From the NCBI GenBank assembly GCA_023441055.1, contig JAEZQY010000059.1:124001-188000 (forward strand): DNA of 64,000 nt, written 5' to 3'. The position numbers and the translations under genes were made by a program. The notes under the pieces are model-generated. The model saw nothing but the letters and a program-made list of their open reading frames with translations. It made no database searches and had not been told where the DNA came from. Source of the DNA: Bacillota bacterium. Its GTDB lineage: Bacteria > Bacillota > Bacilli > Paenibacillales > UBA4045. Positions 17,562 to 26,345 of this stretch are shown here, piece after piece (position 1 is the first letter of the stretch; every line of letters begins with the position of its first letter).

Positions 17562-17614
17562 AGTTCATGCGATAGAGTTCATACGGATGTTCATCCGGAT
17601 TGGAGTACAAGCAG

Positions 17615-19621
17615 ATGATACCAGGTGTGCAGGAGCTGGAGCAGTATCGATGCACGTTATATGAGACGCGTGATCAACTGAAGCGGCATATCTACGACCG
17701 CGCGGACGAGGCTTTCCGAGCGGGCGATGATGCGCGCGACCGCATTGTGAATCAGGAGCAGCTGGCCCAGCGGCAGCAGGGGATGAAGCACGCGCTGCTG
17801 GAGGCGGTGGGCGGTCTGCCGGCCAGCGATACGCCGCTGCAGGCGCAGGTCACGGGCATTGCCCGGGGCGATGGCTATCGGGTGGAGAAGATTATCTTCG
17901 AATCTAAGCCAAGGCACTATGTGACGAGCAACTTGTACGTGCCTGCGGATGCTGCTGAGCCGTCGCCCGCTGTGTTATTCCTGTGCGGGCATGAATTAGA
18001 GGGCAAGCACAGCCCCTACTATCACGAGGTATGCCTGCGCTTCGTACAGGCAGGACTGATCGTGCTGGCAATCGATCCGATCGGTCAGGGTGAACGGCTC
18101 GCGATGCTCAGTGGATCAGACGGGAGTCAGCTCTGGGGTACAGCAGAGCACGAGCGGCTCGGCGTGCTGAGCTATTCCGTCGGACAGAGCGTGGCGCGAT
18201 ACTTCATCCATGATGCGATGCGCGCGATCGATTACCTGGAGACGCGCCCTGAGGTAGATCCGCGCCGAATCGGCGTCACCGGCAATTCTGGCGGCGGCAC
18301 ACAGACGGCGATGATGATGGTCTGTGATGAGCGGATTGCCGCTGCGGCACCAGCGACATTCATTATGAATAGACAGCAATACATGCATGCAGGCGGGGTG
18401 CAGGATGCGGAGCAGATCTGGCCGGGTCTGACAGGGCTTGGCTATGATCATGAGGATCTGCTGCTGGCATTCGCGCCGAAGCCGCTGCTCGTCTGCGCAG
18501 TGACGTATGACTTCTTCCCCATCGAGGCGACACGGCGCACGGTGTCCCGTACGCGCCGATTCTGGGAGATGCACGGCCGCGCTGAGCAGCATAGATTAGT
18601 AGAGGATCGATCCACCCATCGCTACACCGATAAGCTAGCGATCGCGGCTGCGGACTTCTTCGCCCAGTATCTGGCTGGGCAGAGTGAGTCAGTGCGTGCG
18701 GATTATCGCGAGCGAGCTGCTCGGACCCGTCTGACACCGCTCGCGCCTGAGCAGCTGCATTGCACGACCAGCGGCCAGGTGCGCCAGGAGTTCGCGGACG
18801 CAGAGAGCTTGGTCGACATGTTCAAGCGTCAGGCCGATCAGCTCGCGGCGGTTCGCGAGGCTCGCATGGGGGCGGACTCGCTCGGCGCGAAGGAGCAGGC
18901 AGCGCAGCGGCTAGCGCGTCAGGTGTTCCATGAGCGGCAGCGCTGCGCGCTGAATCCGCGCATCGTGGATATGCCGGATTGCGATGGACTGTCGGTTCAG
19001 TACGCGATGTGGTGGTCGCAGCAGGGTGTGTTAAACAGCGGTTATCTGTTCCAGTCCGCTGCGCCTGATACCACACGGCCCGCAGCGGTCACGATCGCGC
19101 TCTGGCCCGGCGGGACGACAGACCTCGCTACGCATTGGTCCTGGATTCAATCCGCCTGTGCGGCTGGGCGGACTGTGCTAGTGCTGAATGCCTCGGGTGT
19201 GGGGCCGCATGAGCCGCATTCCCTCCATGGCAAGCCGCAGCATTCATTCTTCGGCATGCTGCACAAGCTGTCGGATGAGCTCATCTGGCTGGGCGACAGC
19301 CTGGCCGCGCTCCGGACCTATGATGTGATCCGCAGTGTGGACTTCATCTATGACTGGTTTGGAGCGGAGGGACATACGCCGCAGCTGGATATTGAGGTGC
19401 GCGGCACCAGATTGTACCGCCTCTACACGGAGCTGGCATCCATCGTGGACAGCCGCATTGCCCGTAGTGATGATCAGATAGACGACACAATCGACGACAC
19501 ACAGACAACGCGCGTCCGACTATCTGCCTGGCTCGCGCAAGGGCTGGCAGATGACCGCGATGTGATGAGCGTGATATGGCCAGGACTACTACACGACTAC
19601 GACATCTATGTTGCGGAATAA
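17615..19621 (+). CDS. Large alpha/beta hydrolase (acetylxylan-esterase-like) with a second, degenerate-looking half
   Basis: A 668-residue cytoplasmic protein with no signal peptide. The N-terminal half is an alpha/beta hydrolase with nucleophile elbow TGNSGGGTQ (Ser225), a preceding IDPIGQGER segment and the strand-turn LFLCGHELEGK that forms the oxyanion region, resembling esterases that deacetylate sugars. The C-terminal half (from ~residue 440) has strand patterns such as ALWPGGTTD and VLVLNASGVGPHEP but no GxSxG, suggesting a second fold that lost its nucleophile. Its position among sugar-catabolic genes suggests removal of an acyl group from an imported saccharide. ATG 17615 is 9 nt after TTGGAG; TTG 17600 is an alternative. 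Confidence 0.75.
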   Translation: MIPGVQELEQYRCTLYETRDQLKRHIYDRADEAFRAGDDARDRIVNQEQLAQRQQGMKHALLEAVGGLPASDTPLQAQVTGIARGDGYRVEKIIFESKPRHYVTSNLYVPADAAEPSPAVLFLCGHELEGKHSPYYHEVCLRFVQAGLIVLAIDPIGQGERLAMLSGSDGSQLWGTAEHERLGVLSYSVGQSVARYFIHDAMRAIDYLETRPEVDPRRIGVTGNSGGGTQTAMMMVCDERIAAAAPATFIMNRQQYMHAGGVQDAEQIWPGLTGLGYDHEDLLLAFAPKPLLVCAVTYDFFPIEATRRTVSRTRRFWEMHGRAEQHRLVEDRSTHRYTDKLAIAAADFFAQYLAGQSESVRADYRERAARTRLTPLAPEQLHCTTSGQVRQEFADAESLVDMFKRQADQLAAVREARMGADSLGAKEQAAQRLARQVFHERQRCALNPRIVDMPDCDGLSVQYAMWWSQQGVLNSGYLFQSAAPDTTRPAAVTIALWPGGTTDLATHWSWIQSACAAGRTVLVLNASGVGPHEPHSLHGKPQHSFFGMLHKLSDELIWLGDSLAALRTYDVIRSVDFIYDWFGAEGHTPQLDIEVRGTRLYRLYTELASIVDSRIARSDDQIDDTIDDTQTTRVRLSAWLAQGLADDRDVMSVIWPGLLHDYDIYVAE

Positions 19622-19660
19622 CTTCCGCTATGAGCTGGAGATGGAAAGGATGGATCACGT

Positions 19661-20914
19661 ATGAAGCCAATTACGATTACCTTAATCGGTGCAGGGCTCA
19701 GGGGAATGATCTATAGCAAGTACGCGAACAAGCGCCCGCAGGAGATGCAGATTGTCGCGGTGGCCGAGCCCGATTCGTTCAAGCGCAATCGCGCGCGCGA
19801 CACCTTCGGCATTCCGGAGGAGAAGTGCTTCGAGAGCTGGGATGAGCTGTTCGAGGCCGGTCAGCAATCAGACGCCGTCTTCATCTGTACGCGCGATCAG
19901 GATCACTATGTGCCGACGATGAAGGCGCTTGAGGCAGGCTATCATGTCATGCTCGAGAAGCCGATGTCCCCAGACTGGCAGGAATGCATCGAGATGGAGC
20001 GGGCGGCTGAGCGATACAATCGCGTGCTCACGATCTGTCACGTGCTGCGATATGCGCCGTTCTTCCAGACGATCAAGGAATTGCTGGACGAGGGACGTAT
20101 CGGACGGCTGATGTCGATCCAGCATAATGAGAATGTCGGCTACTGGCATCAGGCGCATAGCTATGTGCGCGGCTACTTCAATCGAGTCGAGGACTCCAGT
20201 CCGATGATTCTGGCGAAGTCCTGTCACGACATGGATTTAATCCAATGGTTCGCGGGCGGAGCTTGTACGAGTGTGGCCTCTTATGGGCACTTGTCTTATT
20301 TTCGCAAGGAGAATGCGCCTGAGGGCGCGCCTAAGTATTGCATCGACGGCTGCCCGGTTCAGGATACATGCGTGTACTATGCCCCGGATACGTACATGAT
20401 TGAGAATGGCGGCTGGAAGGCAGAGGCGGCCAGTCGTGATCAGAGCTACGAAGCGCGGTATAAGGCCATGAAGGAAGGGCCATTCGGCCGATGCGTCTAC
20501 CAGAGTGATAATGATGTCGTCGATCACCAGGTTGTCGCTATGGAGTTCGATAATGAAGTGACCGCGGTGTTCACGATGAGCGCCTTCACCGAGAAGTGCA
20601 ATCGTACCCTGAAGCTGATGGGAACGACTGGGGAGATTCGCGCGACGATGGAGACCAACGAGATCGAGATTCGCACATTCGGCAGCGGTCGCTCAGATGT
20701 AATCAAGCTCGGCGATGCCGAGGGACATGTCGGTCACGGCGGCGGCGATTCTCGGCTCGTCCAGGACTTCGCCAAGACTGTACGCAATCATGGGGACGAC
20801 AGCTACAACAGTACAACCTCCGCCAAGGCCTCTGTGCAGAGCCATCTGATGGCGTTCGCATCAGAGCGTTCCAGAGTAGAGAAGCGCATGGTACAGCTAG
20901 ATGAATTCTATTAA
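19661..20914 (+). CDS. Gfo/Idh/MocA family sugar oxidoreductase (second copy in cluster)
   Basis: A 417-residue dehydrogenase with dinucleotide-binding TLIGAGLRGMIYS at the start, the family motif MLEKPMSPDW near residue 105 and the KSCHDMDLIQWF block. A four-cysteine stretch (CIDGCPVQDTC) parallels that of the other oxidoreductase at 16335. The two are only modestly alike, so they probably act at different steps. ATG 19661 follows AAAGGATGG. It lies 39 bp after the hydrolase gene and 65 bp before the nagB-like gene and is likely in the same operon. Confidence 0.87.
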   Translation: MKPITITLIGAGLRGMIYSKYANKRPQEMQIVAVAEPDSFKRNRARDTFGIPEEKCFESWDELFEAGQQSDAVFICTRDQDHYVPTMKALEAGYHVMLEKPMSPDWQECIEMERAAERYNRVLTICHVLRYAPFFQTIKELLDEGRIGRLMSIQHNENVGYWHQAHSYVRGYFNRVEDSSPMILAKSCHDMDLIQWFAGGACTSVASYGHLSYFRKENAPEGAPKYCIDGCPVQDTCVYYAPDTYMIENGGWKAEAASRDQSYEARYKAMKEGPFGRCVYQSDNDVVDHQVVAMEFDNEVTAVFTMSAFTEKCNRTLKLMGTTGEIRATMETNEIEIRTFGSGRSDVIKLGDAEGHVGHGGGDSRLVQDFAKTVRNHGDDSYNSTTSAKASVQSHLMAFASERSRVEKRMVQLDEFY

Positions 20915-20979
20915 TAGACTTGCCGATGGAGCGGGGGGACTACTCGATAGGATTCTAACAACAAGGAGGAATATTTAAG

Positions 20980-21717
20980 ATGCAAATTCATATACTAGAG
21001 CACGCAGATCAGATAGGTTTAGAGGCAGCGCGCGAGAGCGAGCGGCTGATTGGAGAAGCGATCGCCGAGAAGGGTACAGCGAGAATCGTACTATCAACCG
21101 GCGCCTCGCAATTCGAGTTCCTGCAGCACTTCGTGAAGATGAATATCGAATGGGATAAGGTAGAGATGTTCCATCTGGACGAATATATCGGGCTGTCCGA
21201 GCAGCACCCGGCCAGCTTCCGCAAGTATCTGAAGGAGCGGTTCCTGAGCGCGGTGAATGTGAAGAAGGCTTGGCTGGTCGACGGCGAGGGCAATCTGGAC
21301 GAGGTGTTGGCACAGTTGAACGAAGAGATCTCGCGGGCTCCTATTGACGTGGCGCTCATCGGCATCGGGGAGAACGCGCATATCGCCTTCAACGACCCGC
21401 CGGCGGACTTCGAAGATGATCGTCCGTTCAAGATCGTCAACCTGACAGATACGTGCAAGATGCAGCAGGTTGGTGAAGGCTGGTTCCCCACCATCGATGA
21501 CGTGCCTAAGCAAGCGATCACGATGTCGGTACAGCAAATTATGAAGAGCAATCATGTGATATCCGTTGTACCTCGCGAATCGAAGGCCAAGGCGATCAAC
21601 GATACGATAAAGGGCGGCGTAGACAATATGGTGCCTGCAACGATGCTCAAGACGCATCCGAGCTGGAGCTTATACTTGGATAAGCTGTCTTCCTCGCAAA
21701 TGTATACATGGTGCTAA
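20980..21717 (+). CDS. nagB: Glucosamine-6-phosphate deaminase-like protein
   Basis: A 245-residue NagB/RpiA-fold protein, expected to convert glucosamine-6-phosphate to fructose-6-phosphate and ammonia. The FHLDEYIGL block with the conserved Asp is intact. The signature usually written GxGxNGHIAFNEP reads GIGENAHIAFNDPP here, with Ala before the His and Asp in place of the final Glu; the phosphate loop is STGASQFEF rather than a TGSTP form. These differences leave room for a related substrate. ATG 20980 follows AAGGAGG. It is followed by nagA, the usual partner in N-acetylglucosamine use. Confidence 0.8.
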   Translation: MQIHILEHADQIGLEAARESERLIGEAIAEKGTARIVLSTGASQFEFLQHFVKMNIEWDKVEMFHLDEYIGLSEQHPASFRKYLKERFLSAVNVKKAWLVDGEGNLDEVLAQLNEEISRAPIDVALIGIGENAHIAFNDPPADFEDDRPFKIVNLTDTCKMQQVGEGWFPTIDDVPKQAITMSVQQIMKSNHVISVVPRESKAKAINDTIKGGVDNMVPATMLKTHPSWSLYLDKLSSSQMYTWC

Positions 21718-21767
21718 TATTAGGACCGGTCATTGCGGCCGATCAGCGATAGGCGGAGGTGATAGAG

Positions 21768-22925
21768 TTGAACTGGATAGGCAGGCTTACGACGACGGGA
21801 GAGGCTGTCCGGATCGAGAGTGATCGAGGTGTGATCACTAGTGTTGCGCCTATCAATGGTGACAGAGAGGGGCTGCCCTGGCTATCAGCTGGATGGATTG
21901 ATCTGCAGGTCAATGGCTTCGGCGGTTACGATCTGAACAGGGAGCGCACCGAACCGGCTGATCTGGAAGGGGTCACCCGCGCGCTGCATGCCAGAGGGGT
22001 TACGACTTATCTGCCTACGGTCATCACAGGCAGCTTCGAGCGCATGCATCAGGCAATGTCGGGCATTGCCGCCTATTGCCGGACAGGGCAGTTCGGGAGT
22101 GAATCGATCATGGGCATTCACATGGAAGGGCCCTATCTGTCCAGCGAGGATGGGAGCAGAGGGGCCCATCCCCGCGAGCATACACGCAATCCGGACTGGG
22201 AGGAGTTCAAGCGGCTGCAGGATGCGGCCGAGGGACGAATCCGGATGGTCACGCTGGCGCCTGAGCGGGAGGGTGCCGCTCCGTTCATCGCTAGGCTCGT
22301 GCAGGAGGGCATCGTAGTCGCAATTGGACATACGATGGCCAGTGCGCAGCAGCTCGATGAGGCGGTACAAGCTGGGGCGACGGTGTCTACCCATCTGGGT
22401 AACGGCTCGCAGCCGATGCTACCTCGCCATCCCAATTATATCTGGCATCAATTGGCGGACGACCGCTTATGGGCGACCTTCGTTCCAGACGGCCATCATC
22501 TGGCGCCTCCAGTGCTGAAGGCGATGATTCGCGCCAAGCGGGATAAGAGCATTCTCGTCAGCGATACGACACAGTTCGGCGGAATGGCCCCCGGTCAGTA
22601 TGACAGCTTAATTGGCGGGCAGGTTGTGCTGCGGGCGGATGGTCTGCTGCATACAGCGGCCAATCCGGATATTCTTGCAGGCTCTGCGGCGTCACTCGAT
22701 ACGGGCATCGCCAACGCTGTTCGCTACACGGATATGAATCTGGCAGAGGCAGTCGAAGCGGCATCCCTCAGACCTGCGCTCGCGATGAATGATGAGCAAG
22801 CGGGACGAATTGCGACAGGTTGTCCGGCTAATCTGACCTTGTTCGATCATGACGAGAGAAGCGGCGACATCCTTGTCAGGGAGACGGTTGTGGCCGGGCA
22901 ATCCGTCTACCAAGCGGCAAGATAA
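21768..22925 (+). CDS. nagA: N-acetylglucosamine-6-phosphate deacetylase
   Basis: A 385-residue amidohydrolase that would remove acetate from GlcNAc-6-phosphate to feed the deaminase encoded just upstream. Visible family elements are GWIDLQVNGFGGYD, the metal-site Glu in HMEGPYLS, the His in AIGHTMASAQQ and in VSTHLGNGSQP, and the catalytic Asp in ILVSDT. The STHLGN motif replaces the more usual THLFNAM, a departure from the best-known NagA proteins. The start is set at TTG 21768, 8 nt after GGAGG; GTG 21759 lies inside the ribosome-binding site. A terminator follows at 22957. Confidence 0.85.
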   Translation: MNWIGRLTTTGEAVRIESDRGVITSVAPINGDREGLPWLSAGWIDLQVNGFGGYDLNRERTEPADLEGVTRALHARGVTTYLPTVITGSFERMHQAMSGIAAYCRTGQFGSESIMGIHMEGPYLSSEDGSRGAHPREHTRNPDWEEFKRLQDAAEGRIRMVTLAPEREGAAPFIARLVQEGIVVAIGHTMASAQQLDEAVQAGATVSTHLGNGSQPMLPRHPNYIWHQLADDRLWATFVPDGHHLAPPVLKAMIRAKRDKSILVSDTTQFGGMAPGQYDSLIGGQVVLRADGLLHTAANPDILAGSAASLDTGIANAVRYTDMNLAEAVEAASLRPALAMNDEQAGRIATGCPANLTLFDHDERSGDILVRETVVAGQSVYQAAR

Positions 22926-22956
22926 TCGCAACATACCAGCAACAATGACACTTCAC

Positions 22957-22993
22957 AGGATTGACTGCGCGTGCTGCGCGATCAATCCTTTTT
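22957..22993 (+). terminator. Intrinsic terminator after nagA
   Basis: AGGATTGA pairs with TCAATCCT across a GC-rich inner stem, followed by a run of Ts to 22993. It ends the sugar cluster and sits directly before the spoIIID promoter. Confidence 0.85.
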
Positions 22994-23022
22994 GTCATAT
23001 CCGCCTGACCTCCTCATATAAT
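22994..23022 (+). promoter_or_regulatory. Sigma-E-type promoter of spoIIID
   Basis: GTCATATCC (22994-23002), 12 nt and CATATAAT (23015-23022) fit the mother-cell sigma-E consensus (rTCATATtY and CATACAnT) well. spoIIID is a classical sigma-E gene, so position and sequence agree. Confidence 0.65.
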
Positions 23023-23057
23023 GTACCAATCTATCTCTAGCTGAGGAGGCGAGGGGC

Positions 23058-23345
23058 GTGCACGACTACATCAAGGAGCGGACGATCCGGATTGGACGAT
23101 GTGTGGTGGAAACCCGGAATACGGTCCGTATGATAGCGAAGGAATTTGGCGTCTCGAAGAGCACGGTGCATAAGGACTTGACCGAGCGATTGCCGGAGAT
23201 TAATCCGGATCTGGCCGGTCAGGTGAAGACGATTCTCGAGTATCATAAGTCAATTCGCCATCTTCGGGGAGGAGAGGCAACCAAGATTAAGTACAAGAAG
23301 ACGCGCTCCAAAAAGTCGGAACCACTCGTCACAGTCAGACAGTAG
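23058..23345 (+). CDS. spoIIID: Sporulation transcriptional regulator SpoIIID
   Basis: A 95-residue DNA-binding protein that, in the mother cell, activates or represses many sigma-E and sigma-K genes. The helix-turn-helix is MIAKEFGVSKSTVHKDLTER (residues ~30-50), followed by a basic C-terminal tail (KIKYKKTRSKK) that also contacts DNA in the B. subtilis protein. Start GTG 23058 follows GAGGAGGCGAGGGG. A sigma-E-type promoter lies directly upstream. The order spoIIID-mbl-flhO-flhP is the same as in B. subtilis. Confidence 0.96.
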   Translation: MHDYIKERTIRIGRCVVETRNTVRMIAKEFGVSKSTVHKDLTERLPEINPDLAGQVKTILEYHKSIRHLRGGEATKIKYKKTRSKKSEPLVTVRQ

Positions 23346-23453
23346 TTGCTAATTTCCTCCCTTATCGCTTAGAATATACTTGGTGACGTATACACTAATA
23401 TTCCCCTAAGATCTCTGAATAGATTGGGCGGTAAATTCGGGAGGCAGTCATTT

Positions 23454-24452
23454 ATGTTTAGCAAAGATATCGGCATCGACCTGGGCACGGCTAATGTTCT
23501 CATTCATGTGAAGGGCCGCGGCGTCGTGCTGAATGAACCTTCGGTAGTCGCGATACTCAGCGATTCGAAGCGGGTACTTGAGGTCGGCGAAGAAGCACGG
23601 CGCATGGTTGGACGGACGCCAGGCAACATTGTGGCGATCAGACCGCTGCGCGACGGCGTAATCGCTGACTTCGAGATTACCGAAGTGATGCTAAAGCACT
23701 TCATAGATAAGGTGGGTGGTCGAAAGTGGTACAGCCACCCGCGCATCCTGATTTGCGCGCCTACGAATATTACCTCTGTCGAGCAGAAGGCGATCCGCGA
23801 AGCGGCGGAACGCAGCGGCGCCAAGGAAGTGTTCCTCGAGGAGGAACCCAAGGCAGCAGCGATCGGAGCAGGCATGGACATCTTTCAGCCGAGCGGGAAT
23901 ATGGTCGTCGATATCGGCGGCGGGACGACAGATATCGCGGTACTGTCGATGGGTGACATTGTCACTGCACAATCCGTTAAGGTCGCGGGGGACAAGTTCG
24001 ATTCCTCAATTATGAAGTATATCAAGGACAAGTATAAACTCCTGATCGGAGAGCGCACCGCTGAAGATATTAAGATGAAGATTGGAACGGTGTACAACGG
24101 ACGGCGCGAGGAGATCGACATTCGTGGACGGGATATGGTATCCGGATTGCCGTTAACCGTTACTATTCATTCCGGCGAGGCGCGTGAGGCGCTGTGGGAT
24201 TCGGTCGGCGCAATCGTGGCAGCTGCCAAGTCGGTGCTGGAGCGTACGCCGCCAGAGCTGTCCGCAGACATCATCGATCGCGGCGTCATCCTGACAGGCG
24301 GCGGAGCAATGCTGCATGGACTGGATGCGTTGATGGCCGAGGAGCTTAAGGTGCCTGTGCTGATCGCCGAGGATCCGATGCACTGCGTCGTTAAGGGGAC
24401 GGGCATCATGCTGGATAACCTGGATAAGGTCGCCCGTGTGAACCAGAGATAA
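23454..24452 (+). CDS. mbl: MreB-like cell-shape protein Mbl
   Basis: A bacterial actin of 332 residues that forms membrane-associated filaments guiding lateral wall synthesis. The actin-fold nucleotide motifs are present: IDLGTANVLIHVKG at the N-terminus, VVDIGGGTTDIAVLS (~residue 160) and ILTGGGAMLHGLD (~residue 282). It is assigned to Mbl rather than MreB by its place between spoIIID and flhO. ATG 23454 follows CGGGAGGC; an upstream in-frame start at 23424 lacks such a site. No operon partner is needed, as the next gene is 130 bp away. Confidence 0.93.
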   Translation: MFSKDIGIDLGTANVLIHVKGRGVVLNEPSVVAILSDSKRVLEVGEEARRMVGRTPGNIVAIRPLRDGVIADFEITEVMLKHFIDKVGGRKWYSHPRILICAPTNITSVEQKAIREAAERSGAKEVFLEEEPKAAAIGAGMDIFQPSGNMVVDIGGGTTDIAVLSMGDIVTAQSVKVAGDKFDSSIMKYIKDKYKLLIGERTAEDIKMKIGTVYNGRREEIDIRGRDMVSGLPLTVTIHSGEAREALWDSVGAIVAAAKSVLERTPPELSADIIDRGVILTGGGAMLHGLDALMAEELKVPVLIAEDPMHCVVKGTGIMLDNLDKVARVNQR

Positions 24453-24581
24453 ACAATCGCGGCCCATTGGCCGATATATAGATGGTAAGCGTCTGATGAG
24501 GAGCGTTGACGAAGTAGTCTCCAGCTCGAGTCTCCGAACTGGACAAGCGTGACTAATTCTTAAGATAAGGGCGGTGCATGC

Positions 24582-25463
24582 ATGCTAAGAGGACTATATA
24601 CCGCGACTGCCGGGATGATCACCCAGCAGCGCAGGCATGATAATGCGACGAACAACATAGCGAATATGAATACGCCAGGCTTCAAGGCCGGCAATGTTGC
24701 AACCCGATCATTCCCTGAGGTGCTGATTAAGACGATCCGTGATCAGGATAAGCCGGGCAGTCCATCTGTGGGCAGTCTGAACCTGGGCGTCTTCGCCGAG
24801 GAAGTGATGCCGCTGTTCCTCCAGGGGGATCTATTCCAGACGAATTATGCGACCGACCTGGCGCTGGTGTCGAATATTCAAGTGCCCGGCTTGCAGTTTA
24901 ACGATGCGGGCATGGCGGTAGATGCCAATGGCGACGCCGTGTACCAGCCTCAGGCCTTCTTCACGGTAGGTGATGGCACCGGCGATGAGCGGTATACGAG
25001 GAATGGCAAGTTCTCCGTCAACGCGGCGGGCGAATGGGTGACCGCATCCGGCCAGCGACTGCTGGGTATAGATGGTCAGCCGCTTGCGATTAATAGCCGG
25101 GTAGAGGATATACAGATTACGCCGAATGGTCAATTGATTGACCGCTTTACGGGCCTGCAGCTAGCGGATGAGGACGGCAACCCCCTGCAAATCCGCATCT
25201 CGATCATTGATAATCCCTATGCATTAATCCGCGAGGGCAATGGCAACTTCGTACTGGATGATGGCGCGGCACCGGCTCGACTCCAATTGGACGAGGATGC
25301 TGTGCAGATCATGCAGGGCTACGAGGAACGCTCCAATGTAGATCCGACAGCGACGCTAGTAGAGATGATGACCGCGCAGCGCGCGTATGAATCCAATCAG
25401 AAGATTGTGCAATACTACGACCAGAGCTTGCAGAAAGCCGTAAACGAGGTAGGTAGAGTATGA
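24582..25463 (+). CDS. flhO: Flagellar hook-basal body protein FlhO (FlgF/FlgG-like rod protein)
   Basis: A 293-residue axial protein of the flagellar rod. The N-terminal rod motif (GLYTATAGMITQQRRHDNAT then NNIANMNTPGFK) and the C-terminal amphipathic helix LVEMMTAQRAYESNQK are the two conserved ends that form the coiled-coil core of rod and hook proteins. Export is through the flagellar type III system, so no signal peptide is expected. ATG 24582 follows AAGGGCGGTG. It overlaps flhP by 4 bp. Confidence 0.93.
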   Translation: MLRGLYTATAGMITQQRRHDNATNNIANMNTPGFKAGNVATRSFPEVLIKTIRDQDKPGSPSVGSLNLGVFAEEVMPLFLQGDLFQTNYATDLALVSNIQVPGLQFNDAGMAVDANGDAVYQPQAFFTVGDGTGDERYTRNGKFSVNAAGEWVTASGQRLLGIDGQPLAINSRVEDIQITPNGQLIDRFTGLQLADEDGNPLQIRISIIDNPYALIREGNGNFVLDDGAAPARLQLDEDAVQIMQGYEERSNVDPTATLVEMMTAQRAYESNQKIVQYYDQSLQKAVNEVGRV

Positions 25464-26338
25464 ATCATTCCATGATCAACGCCAGCGTGACGATGAACAA
25501 CCTGCAGCGGAAGATCGACGTCATCTCCAACAATATCGCGAATATGGACACCATCGGATATAAGAAGCAGCAAGCCAGTTTCGAGGATCTGCTGACCATT
25601 ACGAAGCAGCAATACGCAGCGGGTGAATTACCGGGCCGCTTAACTCCCGGAGGTCATGTAATCGGCTCTGGCGCGCGTCTGAGCCAGCTTCAATCAGACT
25701 TCGCGCAGGGCTCTGTGCTTATGACCAATAACACCTTCGATCTCGCGATAGAAGGTGATGCCTTCTTCGAGGTCGGACGGAGTCAGGTGGACGGCAATGG
25801 CAATGTCACCTACACGCCGGCTTGGACGCGTAGCGGCGCATTCGGTCTGTCACTCCTGCCGGGAGACCCGGAGAACAGCAGACTGGTTACCGCAGAGGGG
25901 GCGCCAGTATATGGCGTTAACGGCGAACCGATCATCATCCCGAATGGCCGAGCCATTACGATTGACGCGCAAGGCCGAATCCTCGCCAGCCTGGCCGATA
26001 ATCCGTCAGCACCGCCAGAGCAGGTCGCTCAGCTGCGGCTCGTACAGGCCGTGCGTCCTCAGCTGTTGATCAGCCATGGCGAGAATATGTTCATCCTGCC
26101 GGAGCAATATGCAGCACCTGAGCAGCGCGATGCGCTCATGCAGCAATTGGATCTCGCGGCCTATACAGTCGACAACGCACCGGTTCAGATTAGGCAGGGC
26201 GCACTCGAAGGCTCCAATGTAGACCTGACCACCGAGATGACCGAGCTCATCCAGATGCAGCGCGCGTTCCAATTCAATGCCAGAGCGATCACCTCCGCGG
26301 AGATGATGATGAATCTGACGAACAATCTGAGAGGATAA
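25460..26338 (+). CDS. flhP: Flagellar hook-basal body protein FlhP (FlgG-like distal rod protein)
   Basis: A 292-residue flagellar rod protein, partner of FlhO. It carries the N-terminal NLQRKIDVISNNIANMDTIG motif and the C-terminal LIQMQRAFQFNARAI helix found in all rod and hook subunits. The ATG overlaps the flhO stop (ATGA), so the pair is translationally coupled. In B. subtilis flhO and flhP complete the rod; the same is expected here. The small EpuA-like gene starts 7 bp after the stop. Confidence 0.93.
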   Translation: MNHSMINASVTMNNLQRKIDVISNNIANMDTIGYKKQQASFEDLLTITKQQYAAGELPGRLTPGGHVIGSGARLSQLQSDFAQGSVLMTNNTFDLAIEGDAFFEVGRSQVDGNGNVTYTPAWTRSGAFGLSLLPGDPENSRLVTAEGAPVYGVNGEPIIIPNGRAITIDAQGRILASLADNPSAPPEQVAQLRLVQAVRPQLLISHGENMFILPEQYAAPEQRDALMQQLDLAAYTVDNAPVQIRQGALEGSNVDLTTEMTELIQMQRAFQFNARAITSAEMMMNLTNNLRG

Positions 26339-26345
26339 AATAACG

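Noticed and set aside
13168..22925. ABC ATPase subunit for the sugar importer
   Set aside because: No Walker A or B containing frame is present in the cluster; the importer must share an ATPase encoded elsewhere.
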